DNA of 64,000 nucleotides from Hansschlegelia beijingensis (GTDB lineage Bacteria > Pseudomonadota > Alphaproteobacteria > Rhizobiales > Methylopilaceae), in assembly GCF_014196425.1 (NCBI RefSeq), contig NZ_JACIDR010000002.1, forward strand, positions 62,001 to 126,000, given 5' to 3'. Below the pieces are notes generated by a model, which ran no database searches, was not told where the DNA came from, and worked only from the letters and a program-made list of their open reading frames with translations. The position numbers were made by a program, and so were the translations under genes. Below, one piece after another: positions 26,702 to 35,188 of this stretch. How positions within the stretch are numbered: position 1 is the first letter of the stretch; every line of letters begins with the position of its first letter.

Positions 26702-28639
26702 CTAGAAGAACCGCGACGCGAACGCGCGACGCAGGGAGCCGAAGAAGTTCACGCTCTTTTTGCTTTCGATATAGTCGAGGACCCTGGCGCGTATCTCGGC
26801 GCCTGCGGTTATCCGGTCGCTGCAATCGATGAAATGCGAATGGTGGATCCAGTACAGATAGCGCTTCAACGTCGCTGACGTGAGCAACGGAAGCTCGCCC
26901 CGGAACATCGACGCGAAATCGCCGGCGCACCGAACCTCGAAGCAGGCGTGCCGGTAGTCGCTCTTCCCGAACAGGTAGACCGGCTTCATGTGGAACAGCG
27001 CCTCGAAGCCGACGCCGGAATTCACCACGCAGACCGCGGTCGCGCCGCGGATCAGGTCATGGACGGAGGCCGAGGAGACGATGAACTCGCCGGTTCGCTC
27101 GCCTGTCTTGAGGCGCTCCGCCACCGCCGGCGAGGTGCAGAGCGGATGCCGCTTCACGACAAGGTTCATGCCGTTCGCGCGGCAATAGTCCGAGACCTCC
27201 TGCAGCATCTCGAGCATCGGCACATAGGCGAGGCGCTGGACCGAGTCGTTGATGATCTGGAGGCCGACGAACAGATACGGCGTCGGCAGCTCCTGCCGGG
27301 CAGCGTCGGGCTGCTCGTATTTCGAGATGTTCCTGGCGATCAGGGCGCCGGCGCGCTCCTGGAAGAAAGCCTCCGCTTTCTCAAGGCTGATCGCGCCGAG
27401 GTTGAGATCATCGAGGCCGAGTTCGGCGACTGAACACCAGCCCGCATATCCTTTCGGATCGAGCGTGATGTAGCCGGGGTGATAGGCCTCCTTGAAGTGC
27501 AGGCTCAGACCCGGCTCGTCCTGCGTGTGATAGGACAGCAGGCATCTGTTCTTCCGGCCCGGGACCACGGTCTGGCTGTCGAGCTTCGAACGGATACGGA
27601 TCGGCCGCCCCGTCGCTCGCGCCGCGGCGAGAATCTCGCCCTGAGCGAAGCGCAGCGTCGACCTGAACAGCCGGTTCTCGTCCGGCTTGAAGGTGAGCGC
27701 CGCCGAGGAGAGCACCACCTCGACCGCGTCCGGCGGCGTCGGCAACTTCACGCCCCGGATGCGCCTCTGGAGGTCGAGCCGCGCCGCTTCGACGTGGTCC
27801 AGCCAACCGCCCGCCTCGCGTCGCACGAGCGCCAGCATCCCGGCGAGGTCGTCGACACCCGAAAGCTTGCGTTTGCGCGCCAGCGCCAGCACGCGCTCGG
27901 CGCGATCGACTTCGTAGACGTCGAGCCAGAACCGCGCGAGCCGCACATACTCCCGCTTGAACAGCTTCGGCTGCTTCTCGCACTCCTTGGCGTCCCTGAT
28001 CGCGCGCTTCAGCGCGAACTTCATCACGCCGAACTTGCCGATCCGCTCGGCGACCAGCGCAAGGCCCTTGGCGAAGCGGAATTTGACGCCGGGCGTCAGC
28101 TCCAGATAGCGCCGGCCGGCGTCCACGGAGGCCTCGACCATTCCGCCATAGCGGCAGATGAACCAGACAGCGCGCCAGACATCGGCGTTCGGGCCCGTGG
28201 TCTTCAGAAGTTCGTGCAGCTGATCCCGGGCGCCTGCGACGTCGCCCTGTCCCGCCAGCACGAAAGCTTTCGTCATGCGCGATTGGAAACCGCCCATGTG
28301 ATGACTGCGTGCGAGGTCCGAAATCCTGGTCGCGTGCCGCGGATAAACGACCTTCTGGATGTACTCCATATAGCAGATGTCGCTGATCGGTCCGGTCAGC
28401 GCGAGGCGGACGATCCTTCGCTCCGCGGCGCCGAAGTCCTTCGCCTTCATCAGCGCGAGGGCGCCCGATTCCAGCCGGGCCCGAGCGACCGCGGAGGCCC
28501 GGCTGCGCCTTGCCGGGACCGCTCCCACGAGGGCGGGCCGAGGCTGCGGCCGGAGAGCGTCCGGTCCCGCCATGGCGGGCGGCGGAAAGGCGCCGTCCTG
28601 CGCCGACCAGTCGCGCAGGGCTGGGAGAGCGTCCGCCAC
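26702..28639 (-). CDS. KpsC/KpsS-like capsule glycosyltransferase (Capsule_synth domain)
   Basis: A 645-residue cytoplasmic protein with GTG start 3 bp after the kdsD stop. Residues about 60-300 are helical and tetratricopeptide-like; about 310-620 resemble the capsule synthesis domain, with VVKRHPLCTSP near 500, GATAVCVVNSGVGFEALFHMK near 540, and PVYLFGKSDYRHA following. In KpsC and KpsS the equivalent HP and NS-x-x-G-x-E elements belong to beta-Kdo transferases that build the linker of group 2 capsules. With all Kdo-supply enzymes nearby, transfer of Kdo to a lipid or glycan is likely but unproven. Confidence 0.75.
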   Translation of the reverse strand: MADALPALRDWSAQDGAFPPPAMAGPDALRPQPRPALVGAVPARRSRASAVARARLESGALALMKAKDFGAAERRIVRLALTGPISDICYMEYIQKVVYPRHATRISDLARSHHMGGFQSRMTKAFVLAGQGDVAGARDQLHELLKTTGPNADVWRAVWFICRYGGMVEASVDAGRRYLELTPGVKFRFAKGLALVAERIGKFGVMKFALKRAIRDAKECEKQPKLFKREYVRLARFWLDVYEVDRAERVLALARKRKLSGVDDLAGMLALVRREAGGWLDHVEAARLDLQRRIRGVKLPTPPDAVEVVLSSAALTFKPDENRLFRSTLRFAQGEILAAARATGRPIRIRSKLDSQTVVPGRKNRCLLSYHTQDEPGLSLHFKEAYHPGYITLDPKGYAGWCSVAELGLDDLNLGAISLEKAEAFFQERAGALIARNISKYEQPDAARQELPTPYLFVGLQIINDSVQRLAYVPMLEMLQEVSDYCRANGMNLVVKRHPLCTSPAVAERLKTGERTGEFIVSSASVHDLIRGATAVCVVNSGVGFEALFHMKPVYLFGKSDYRHACFEVRCAGDFASMFRGELPLLTSATLKRYLYWIHHSHFIDCSDRITAGAEIRARVLDYIESKKSVNFFGSLRRAFASRFF

Positions 28640-28642
28640 GGC

Positions 28643-29659
28643 TCAGGCGACGCCCAGCTTGATCAGGTCGTGCATATGCACGACCCCGATTTCCGAGCCC
28701 TGGTCGACCACGAACAGAGCCGAGATCACATTGGCCTGCATCTCGCTCAGGGCGGTGGCGGCCAGTTCCTCCCCCGAGATGGTCTGCGGCGCCCGCGTCA
28801 TGACGGCGTCCACCGTCATGTCTGTGAGTCGGGGACCCATGTGCCGGCGCAGGTCGCCGTCGGTGATGACGCCGATGAGCCCGCCCGACGCGTCCGTGAC
28901 GGCCACGCAGCCCAGGCTCTTGGCCGACATCATGATCAGCGCCTCGGCCATGCCGGCGCCGGAGCGCACCACCGGCGCCGCCTCGCCCGATCGCATGACG
29001 TCCCTGACGAGGGTCAGCACGCCGCCAAGCCTGCCGCCCGGGTGGAACCGCTTGAATTCGAGCGGCGTGAACCTGCGCCGCTCGAGCAGCGCCACTGAAA
29101 GCGCGTCGCCGAGCGCGAGCTGCATCAGCGTCGAGGTCGTCGGCGCAAGCCCATGCGGGCAGGCCTCCGAGACCGCCGGCAACACAAGCGCGACGTTCGC
29201 GGCCTTGCCGAGCGCGCTGCGGCCGTTCGACGTGATCGCGACCAGCGGCACCCTGAAGCGGCCCGCATAGTTCACCAGATCGCGCAGCTCAGCGGTCTCT
29301 CCCGACCAGGACAGGGCGAGCACCACGTCCTTCGTGGTGATCATGCCGAGGTCGCCATGGCTCGCCTCCGCCGGATGGACGAAGAAAGCCGGCGTTCCGG
29401 TGGAGGCGAGCGTCGCGGCGATCTTGCGCGCGATGTGGCCGCTCTTGCCCATGCCGGTGACGATCGTTCGGCCCGGGGCGTCGCCGATCAGATCGACCGC
29501 CTCCGCAAAGCTCCGCCCCAGCGCGCCTTCAAGAGACTTCCGGAGGCGCGCGACGCCCGCGACCTCGACGTCGACGGTCCGCAGCGCGGAATCCACGGAA
29601 GCAGCGAACGTCCGGCCCGGAGCCCGCGCGCTGAGCGGCTGCTGCACTGCCATATCCAT
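28643..29659 (-). CDS. kdsD: D-arabinose 5-phosphate isomerase (KpsF/GutQ family)
   Basis: It converts ribulose 5-phosphate to arabinose 5-phosphate, the first step to Kdo. The ATG at 29659 has AAGGAG 8 bases upstream, giving 338 residues. The SIS domain (about 50-185) has TIVTGMGKSGHIARKIAATL, the metal-site HPAEASHGDLGMI and SWSGETAEL; two CBS domains fill about 215-335. It is the first gene of the operon with the KpsC/S-like, FkbM and HAD-KdsB genes, so it is a capsule-dedicated KpsF-type copy. Confidence 0.93.
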   Translation of the reverse strand: MDMAVQQPLSARAPGRTFAASVDSALRTVDVEVAGVARLRKSLEGALGRSFAEAVDLIGDAPGRTIVTGMGKSGHIARKIAATLASTGTPAFFVHPAEASHGDLGMITTKDVVLALSWSGETAELRDLVNYAGRFRVPLVAITSNGRSALGKAANVALVLPAVSEACPHGLAPTTSTLMQLALGDALSVALLERRRFTPLEFKRFHPGGRLGGVLTLVRDVMRSGEAAPVVRSGAGMAEALIMMSAKSLGCVAVTDASGGLIGVITDGDLRRHMGPRLTDMTVDAVMTRAPQTISGEELAATALSEMQANVISALFVVDQGSEIGVVHMHDLIKLGVA

Positions 29660-29928
29660 TGCGCCATCTCCTTGGTGGAACTGGGCGGCGGGCGCCGCGA
29701 GAAGGCTGCAAAGCGCACCCACTCGGCGACCGCCTATATTCACCCACTAGATGGCGATGCTGTCACAAACAAGCGCAATTCGGACTAGACGCCAGAAAAG
29801 GTCGTCGATGGCGCGTTTATTACATATCCATGACTGTCATAAATCGTTCATCTACGAGATCTAACCTGTCGTGACTATCCTAGGCGGGATGGAGCGAAAT
29901 ACCTGATGACGGAAACGCGGGCGGGCGG

Positions 29929-31272
29929 ATGAAGGCCGGCCATCTGTTCACCCCTGGTGCGACGCAGCATCGCCAGCCTGCCCGTCCGGTCGCGAGCGGA
30001 CCGACGGCGGCCATCCTCGCCGCAGCGTGCGCCCTGGCCTGGCCCGCGACCGCACAGGCGGAGCGAAGCGGCCATTCCGAGGCGGCGGACGCCGCGCCAT
30101 GTCCGCCGCCGCAGACCTCGGACCGGCTCATCGTGCTCGACGAAGGCTGCGTCTACGACGCGCCGATCGTCCTGAAGACGAGCGGCGTCGCGCTGGACTG
30201 CCGCGGCGCGCTGATCGACCTGCGGCGGCGGCATCGCTTCGGCATCGAGATCGGCGTGGAGGCCGGAGTTCGGGACGTGACAGTCAGGAACTGCCGCATC
30301 GCCAACGCCGCCAGCAGCGGCGTGGCGGTCGGCTGGCAAGCTCCCGCCTCGGTGCGGGAGAAGACGTATACGGAGGAAGAGCGCTACGCCGCGGCCACCC
30401 GGAAGGTCACGCTCGACAACGTCACCTCAACCGACAACGACATCGCCGGGATTTATATCCTGGCCTACTCTCAGGACGTGCGGATAACCGGCTCTCACCT
30501 TAGCCGGAACGCGGGCGTCGGAGTCTATATCGGGCCGCAGTCCATGCGGACCACGGTCGAAGACAGCGAACTTGGCGCGAACGGCCTGGGCTCCCCGCGT
30601 CACGAGCGCAGAGGCCTCGGCCGGCGCGAGGCCGTGGCGATCGACGCCTCGAGCGACAATGTCATCCGCCGCAACACGTTTCGCGGCAATGGCGGCGCGG
30701 TCTATCTCTACAAGAACTGCCAGGAGATGGTGTCGGGCCACGGCAGGAACTTCAAGCGCACCAAGCCGAGCGAGCGGAACCGGATCGAGGACAACACGAT
30801 CCAGGGCTCGCTGATCGGCGTCTGGGCGGCGTCGCGGCAAAGCCGCATCCTGAGTTCATCGGACTGCGGAGATCCATATTACGGCGACGGCAACTACGTG
30901 CTGGACCGGGCGCCGGACAACATCATCGCCCGGAACGTCTTCTCGGACGTCGGCGTCGCGGCGGTGATCGAGGACGACGGCAACCGCTTCGTCGACAACG
31001 TCATCAGCGGCGCGGCCAGCTCCTGCGCCGTGGTCGGGACCGGGCCCCGCTCGGAAAAGCTCGGCCGGCCGGTCGTCGACGTCGTCGTGGCCCGTAACCG
31101 CTGCCAGTCCGGCCGGGACGGCTATGTGTTCGCGTTCGGGGCGCCGGCGTCGGGGTTCGCCGCGAACGAACTGAACGGCCAGGAAGCCTCGCCGACGGCT
31201 GTGCGCTGCGCAGGCGGCGTCATGCCGTTCAAGGGGCTTGGCTATGCCGACGCGTGCAGCCGCGCGCAGTGA
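29929..31272 (+). CDS. Secreted right-handed parallel beta-helix protein
   Basis: A 447-residue protein with a long signal peptide (cleavage likely after AQA at about residue 43). Residues about 60-410 form repeated beta-helix coils (VTVRNCRIANAASSGVAVG, VRITGSHLSRNAGVGVYIG, NVIRRNTFRGNGGAVYLY). Several cysteine pairs are spread through it. Such folds occur in polysaccharide lyases, epimerases and glycan hydrolases; no catalytic triad is obvious by eye. It is divergent from kdsD and followed by an acetyltransferase gene, so it may process the surface glycan in the periplasm. Confidence 0.8.
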   Translation: MKAGHLFTPGATQHRQPARPVASGPTAAILAAACALAWPATAQAERSGHSEAADAAPCPPPQTSDRLIVLDEGCVYDAPIVLKTSGVALDCRGALIDLRRRHRFGIEIGVEAGVRDVTVRNCRIANAASSGVAVGWQAPASVREKTYTEEERYAAATRKVTLDNVTSTDNDIAGIYILAYSQDVRITGSHLSRNAGVGVYIGPQSMRTTVEDSELGANGLGSPRHERRGLGRREAVAIDASSDNVIRRNTFRGNGGAVYLYKNCQEMVSGHGRNFKRTKPSERNRIEDNTIQGSLIGVWAASRQSRILSSSDCGDPYYGDGNYVLDRAPDNIIARNVFSDVGVAAVIEDDGNRFVDNVISGAASSCAVVGTGPRSEKLGRPVVDVVVARNRCQSGRDGYVFAFGAPASGFAANELNGQEASPTAVRCAGGVMPFKGLGYADACSRAQ

Positions 31273-31300
31273 CTTTCAGCCCTGCCTCGAGGAGACGCCT

Positions 31301-31939
31301 GTGACCGTTGAGCACGTGAACGAGTGCGACCAGAGGAACAACAGGGTCACGTTCTGCGGGGAACGGTCCGCGATGCCTTCCGCGATCTCGGTCGCCGGAG
31401 AGTCGAACCGTCTGGACCTCGGCTCAGGCGGGAAGCTGGCCGGCCTCCAGGTCACCGTCAAAGGCTCGCGCAACCGGCTGATGATCGGCGACGACTGCAT
31501 CCTCAACGGGCGGATCATCATCAAGGGCGACGCCCAGACGGTCCGGATCGGCGCGCGCACCTCGTTCCAGAACGTCTCCGTCTACAGCGTCGAAGGCTGC
31601 GACGTGACCATCGGCGAAGACTGCATGTTCTCGAAACGCATCGAGATCCGCACCTCGGACTCGCACTCCATCATCGACCGGGCGACCGGGCTGCGGCTCA
31701 ACCGGCCGGGCTCGGTGACGATCGGAGACCATGTCTGGATCGGGCTCGAGGCGGTCGTGTCGAAGGGCGTGCGGGTCCCGGACAATTCGATCGTGGGCGC
31801 CAAGTCCTTCGTGAACAAGTCGTTCCACGAACCTTACGTTCTCATCGCCGGGGCGCCGGCCGCGATCATCCGGCGGAACGTCGACTGGGACCGCCGGCTG
31901 CTCCCGGTCGAACCGGAACTCGCGCTGCGACAAGCCTGA
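31301..31939 (+). CDS. Left-handed beta-helix O-acetyltransferase (hexapeptide repeat)
   Basis: A 212-residue acyltransferase; GTG 31301 is chosen for its GAGGAG site 6 bases upstream. Hexapeptide repeats run through about 40-190 (IGDDCILNG, IGEDCMFSK, IGDHVWIGLEAVVSKGV). The catalytic histidine is likely that in RTSDSHSIID near residue 125. The pattern is typical of acetyltransferases that decorate capsular or exopolysaccharides. It lies 28 bp after the beta-helix gene. Confidence 0.87.
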   Translation: MTVEHVNECDQRNNRVTFCGERSAMPSAISVAGESNRLDLGSGGKLAGLQVTVKGSRNRLMIGDDCILNGRIIIKGDAQTVRIGARTSFQNVSVYSVEGCDVTIGEDCMFSKRIEIRTSDSHSIIDRATGLRLNRPGSVTIGDHVWIGLEAVVSKGVRVPDNSIVGAKSFVNKSFHEPYVLIAGAPAAIIRRNVDWDRRLLPVEPELALRQA

Positions 31940-31976
31940 GGCGAGACGGCGGGCGCCGCGCCCGGCTGCGCCTCAG
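31936..31976. terminator. Two-sided hairpin between the acetyltransferase and kdsA stops
   Basis: Arms CTGAGGCG and CGCCTCAG enclose a second nested GC stem. The hairpin overlaps both converging stop codons. There is no T-tract, so its role as a bidirectional terminator is tentative. Confidence 0.4.
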
Positions 31977-32821
31977 CCTGCCTTGGCGAGCCTGTCGAAC
32001 GCCATCAGGCGCTCCAGCAGCGCCGGCATGTCCTTGAGCGCCAGCATGTTGGGGCCGTCCGAGGGCGCCCGGTCCGGATCCGGATGCGTCTCGATGAAGA
32101 CGCCGGCGACGCCCACCGCGACCGCGGCGCGGGCCAGCACCGCGACGAACTCGCGCTGCCCGCCCGAGGACGTGCCCTGCCCGCCCGGCTGCTGCACCGA
32201 ATGGGTGGCGTCGAAGATCACGGGCGCGCCGGTCTTCGCCATCTCGGGCAGAGCGCGCATGTCGGAGACGAGCGTGTTGTAGCCGAAGGAGACGCCGCGC
32301 TCCGTGAGCAGGACGCGGCGGTTGCCCGCGCCCGTCAGCTTGTCCACGACATTGCGCATGTCCCAGGGCGCGAGGAACTGGCCCTTCTTGACGTTGACGG
32401 CCCGTCCGGTCGCCGCGGCGGCGAGCAGCAGGTCCGTCTGCCGGCACAGGAAGGCGGGGATCTGCAGCACGTCGACCGCCTCGGCGACGGGCGCGCACTG
32501 CGCCGCGTCATGCACGTCGGTGAGCACCGGCAAGCCAAGCCGCTCGCGCACCTCGGCGAACACCGGCAGCGCCGCCTTCAGGCCGACGCCGCGCTGGGCG
32601 GAAGCGCTGGTGCGGTTGGCCTTGTCGAACGAGGTCTTGAAGACGAGCCCCATCCCGAGCTTGTCCGTCATCTCCTTCAGCGCGGAGGCCACCTCCAGCG
32701 CATGGTCGCGGCTCTCGAGCTGGCACGGCCCCGCGATCAACGCCAGCGGCAGCTCGGCGCCGAAACGCGCCGAGCCGATTTCGACGACGGCCTCGGGGCG
32801 GTTCTGGACGGGAGCGTTCAT
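31973..32821 (-). CDS. kdsA: 3-deoxy-8-phosphooctulonate synthase
   Basis: It joins arabinose 5-phosphate and phosphoenolpyruvate into Kdo 8-phosphate. 282 residues. [20 protein letters not shown] near residue 26 has the cysteine that marks metal-dependent (class II) KdsA, where E. coli has asparagine. Other motifs: [20 protein letters not shown] near 61, [20 protein letters not shown], and the metal-binding [12 protein letters not shown] near 205 and [15 protein letters not shown] near 245. It is unlinked in operon to kdsD but is part of the same locus. Confidence 0.96.
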   Translation of the reverse strand: MNAPVQNRPEAVVEIGSARFGAELPLALIAGPCQLESRDHALEVASALKEMTDKLGMGLVFKTSFDKANRTSASAQRGVGLKAALPVFAEVRERLGLPVLTDVHDAAQCAPVAEAVDVLQIPAFLCRQTDLLLAAAATGRAVNVKKGQFLAPWDMRNVVDKLTGAGNRRVLLTERGVSFGYNTLVSDMRALPEMAKTGAPVIFDATHSVQQPGGQGTSSGGQREFVAVLARAAVAVGVAGVFIETHPDPDRAPSDGPNMLALKDMPALLERLMAFDRLAKAG

Positions 32822-32941
32822 TTGGCGGTTCTCCGATGCGTTGGGCCGCAGATAAGCAAGCCGCAGTGTCGTGCGTATGACGAAATCGTCACAAGCGCGA
32901 GCCGCGATCTCGCGCCGGCCGCCCGCTCGCCTGCCGGACCG

Positions 32942-33382
32942 TCATGCCGGCGCGCGAGGTTCCTGCGGCTTCGGCAGCACCACCGGGCTTGATCCGCGCT
33001 GGCTGATCCTCTCGCCCGGGACCGCCGTGCTCAGGCTGCCGGGCCGCGGCAGGTAGACCACCCTGCACCACGGCCGCAGGAAGTCCAGCCGGCCGGTCCA
33101 CTCGCCGCCGACCCCGAGAATGTCGACGCCGAGCCGTTGGACGTCGCCGGGCTTCTGCTCCCAGCCATGTTCGGGGATGACCCCGCTGACGCACCGCAGC
33201 GCGCCCACCAGCCTGATGCGGGCCTCGAAGCCGATCAGGCAGCGCTCGCCCTTCAGACGGCTGAACGCGTCGGTCGAGACGCCGACATAGAGTTCGTCGC
33301 CGAGCGCGGCCGCTCGCTCCAGGAAGTCCAGATGGACGGCGCGCAGCAGGTCGAACGTGCCGTAGGTGATGACCCTGACCAA
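32942..33382 (-). CDS. Cytidylyltransferase-like protein with a degenerate HxGH motif
   Basis: A 146-residue protein of the TagD/RfaE nucleotidyltransferase fold. The start is placed at TTG 33382 (GGAG 5 bases upstream, product beginning VRVITYGTFDLL as in relatives); a GTG at 33409 is also open. The family motif normally reading HxGH is RAVH here, losing the first histidine and the glycine; GDELYVGVSTDAF and the later EWTGR segment are kept. It may have lost catalysis or act differently. Glycerol- or polyol-phosphate activation is the family role. Confidence 0.7.
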   Translation of the reverse strand: MVRVITYGTFDLLRAVHLDFLERAAALGDELYVGVSTDAFSRLKGERCLIGFEARIRLVGALRCVSGVIPEHGWEQKPGDVQRLGVDILGVGGEWTGRLDFLRPWCRVVYLPRPGSLSTAVPGERISQRGSSPVVLPKPQEPRAPA

Positions 33383-33522
33383 ATCGACTCCGGGACGAGC
33401 GGACCCCACGCCGCCCCGCGTTCTACGGCTGCTCCCTGACAGGCGGGTGACAGCCGCAGGCCGTCGGCGGCTGCGCCCGACGCCTCGCGCCAGGGAACCA
33501 GCCCGCAGCGCGGGTGTTCCCG

Positions 33523-34329
33523 ATGCAGGCAGAACGAACAGGAACGAGAGAGCAGCGCGTGCGTGAGATCGTAGCCAAGGCCGAACCCGAACTGTCGCAG
33601 CCCGGCGCGGCCGCGTTCTACGAAGAGGCTTTGGCCGAACTGCACGCCGCGTCGATCCCCTTCCTGCTGGCGGGGACCTATGCGGTGAGCGCCTATACGG
33701 GGATCACCCGCGAGACCAAGGATCTCGACGTTTTCTGCAAGGCGAGCGACTTTCCGCGCATCCTCGGACACTTCAAGAACCGCGGCTTCGACATCGTCGT
33801 CGAGGATGAGCGCTGGCTGGGCAAGGTGATCCGCGGCGACCTGTTCTTCGACGTGATCTTCGCCTCCGCCAACGGCACGATGCCGGTCGGCGACGCCTGG
33901 TTCGAGCACGCGCGCCAGGTCGAGCTGTTCGGTCAGAAGCTCAAGATCGTCTCCCCGACAGAGCTGATCTGGTCGAAATGCTTCATCCAGCTGCGGCATC
34001 GCTATGACGGGCCTGACATCGCCCATGTCATCCTGAAGGCCCGCGACGACATCGATTGGTCCCGCCTGCTCAAATACATGGAGCTGCACTGGGAGGTGCT
34101 GCTCGCCCATCTGGTCAACTTCCGATGGTGTTACCCGACCGAGCGGGACGCCATCCCGGACTGGCTGCTGGATGAACTGCTCGGCCGGATGGCGCGGCAG
34201 CGCGAGCTCCCGCGGCCGCAGATGAAGGTCTGCCGCGGCCGCATGTTCTCACGCGTGGACTACGCGATCGACGTCGCCGAATGGGGCTTCGCCGACGTCG
34301 GCGGCGAAGGCGACTGGCGGAACGACTGA
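33523..34329 (+). CDS. Nucleotidyltransferase-fold protein paired with a phosphoesterase
   Basis: About 268 residues. The ATG at 33523 is used, but GTG 33514 and GTG 33559 are also possible. The minimal nucleotidyltransferase pattern is visible: FLLAGTYAVSAYTGITRETK near residue 50, then the acidic KDLDVF pair and the third acid in FFDVIFAS near 107. The remainder is helical and not recognised. The metallophosphoesterase gene follows after 16 bp, suggesting joint action. Function unknown. Confidence 0.75.
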   Translation: MQAERTGTREQRVREIVAKAEPELSQPGAAAFYEEALAELHAASIPFLLAGTYAVSAYTGITRETKDLDVFCKASDFPRILGHFKNRGFDIVVEDERWLGKVIRGDLFFDVIFASANGTMPVGDAWFEHARQVELFGQKLKIVSPTELIWSKCFIQLRHRYDGPDIAHVILKARDDIDWSRLLKYMELHWEVLLAHLVNFRWCYPTERDAIPDWLLDELLGRMARQRELPRPQMKVCRGRMFSRVDYAIDVAEWGFADVGGEGDWRND

Positions 34330-34345
34330 GCGGGGCGGAGAAGCG

Positions 34346-35065
34346 ATGACGGCCAACGGCGTTCTCAAAGTCGCAGCGATCGGCGACCTGCACGTGAAGG
34401 AGGAGGCGACCAGCTCCTTCAGGGAGTTGTTCGCGGAAATCTCCCGCGAGGCGGACGCGCTGGTCCTCGCGGGCGACCTCACCGATCTCGGAAAGCCCCG
34501 CGAGGCGGAGCTGCTCGCCGAGGATCTGCGCGCTTGCTCCGTGCCGGTGGTCGCCGTCCTCGGCAATCACGACTTCGAGTCCGACGCGGTCGATGAGGTG
34601 TCCACGATCCTGCGGCAGGCGGGCGTCCGGCTTCTGGACGGTCAGGCGACCGAGATCGAGGGCGTCGGCTTCGTCGGCGTGAAGGGCTTCGTCGGCGGGT
34701 TCGGGAAGGCGATGCTGGGCGCGTTCGGCGAGCCGGCCATCAAGGCGATCGTGGCCGAGAGCCTCGGCGAGGCCATGCGGCTCGAGAACGCGATGCGCAA
34801 GGTCTCGTCAGAGCGCGCGCTCGTCGTGCTGCACTACGCGCCGATCCCCGAGACGGTCGCGGGCGAGCCGCTCGAGATCTTCCCGTTTCTCGGGTCGTCC
34901 CGCCTCGCGGAGATCATCGACCGGTTTCCGGTCAAGGCGGTGGTTCACGGCCACGCGCATCGCGGGGTCTTCGAGGGGCGCACCCCCGGCGGGGTCCCGG
35001 TTTTCAACGTCGCCCACCACATCGAGAAGCCGGGCGGCCGGCCCTACGCCCTGCTCGAGTTGTGA
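34346..35065 (+). CDS. Metallophosphoesterase paired with the nucleotidyltransferase-fold protein
   Basis: A 239-residue calcineurin-like enzyme. Metal-site motifs: AAIGDLHVKEE at residue 9, VLAGDLTDLG near 40, LGNHDFESD near 73, VLHYAPIPET near 155, and VHGHAHRG near 197. It is in an operon with the preceding nucleotidyltransferase-fold gene. Substrate unknown; nucleotide or phosphosugar conjugates are possible. Confidence 0.88.
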   Translation: MTANGVLKVAAIGDLHVKEEATSSFRELFAEISREADALVLAGDLTDLGKPREAELLAEDLRACSVPVVAVLGNHDFESDAVDEVSTILRQAGVRLLDGQATEIEGVGFVGVKGFVGGFGKAMLGAFGEPAIKAIVAESLGEAMRLENAMRKVSSERALVVLHYAPIPETVAGEPLEIFPFLGSSRLAEIIDRFPVKAVVHGHAHRGVFEGRTPGGVPVFNVAHHIEKPGGRPYALLEL

Positions 35066-35134
35066 GCCTCCGCGTGTTCGCGGAGCGAGGCCGGGAGCGG
35101 CCGGCAGGTGCGGCCGCCCGCGGCGTTCAGGACG

Positions 35135-35162
35135 AAAAAGGCCGGCCCCAGGGGGCCGGCCT
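35135..35162 (-). terminator. Rho-independent terminator of the TonB-receptor gene
   Basis: On the minus strand an 11-base-arm GC stem (AGGCCGGCCCC and its complement, tight loop) is followed directly by five T. It lies 27 bp past the receptor stop codon, so it ends that transcript. Confidence 0.8.
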
Positions 35163-35188
35163 CGTCATCGCTGGTCGTGAGCCTGGGC

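Noticed and set aside
33523-35065. Toxin-antitoxin system of the nucleotidyltransferase (MNT/HEPN or AbiE) type
   Set aside because: The partner is a metallophosphoesterase, not HEPN or an AbiEi regulator, and neither protein has the matching motifs; the pair is reported only as a function-unknown pair.
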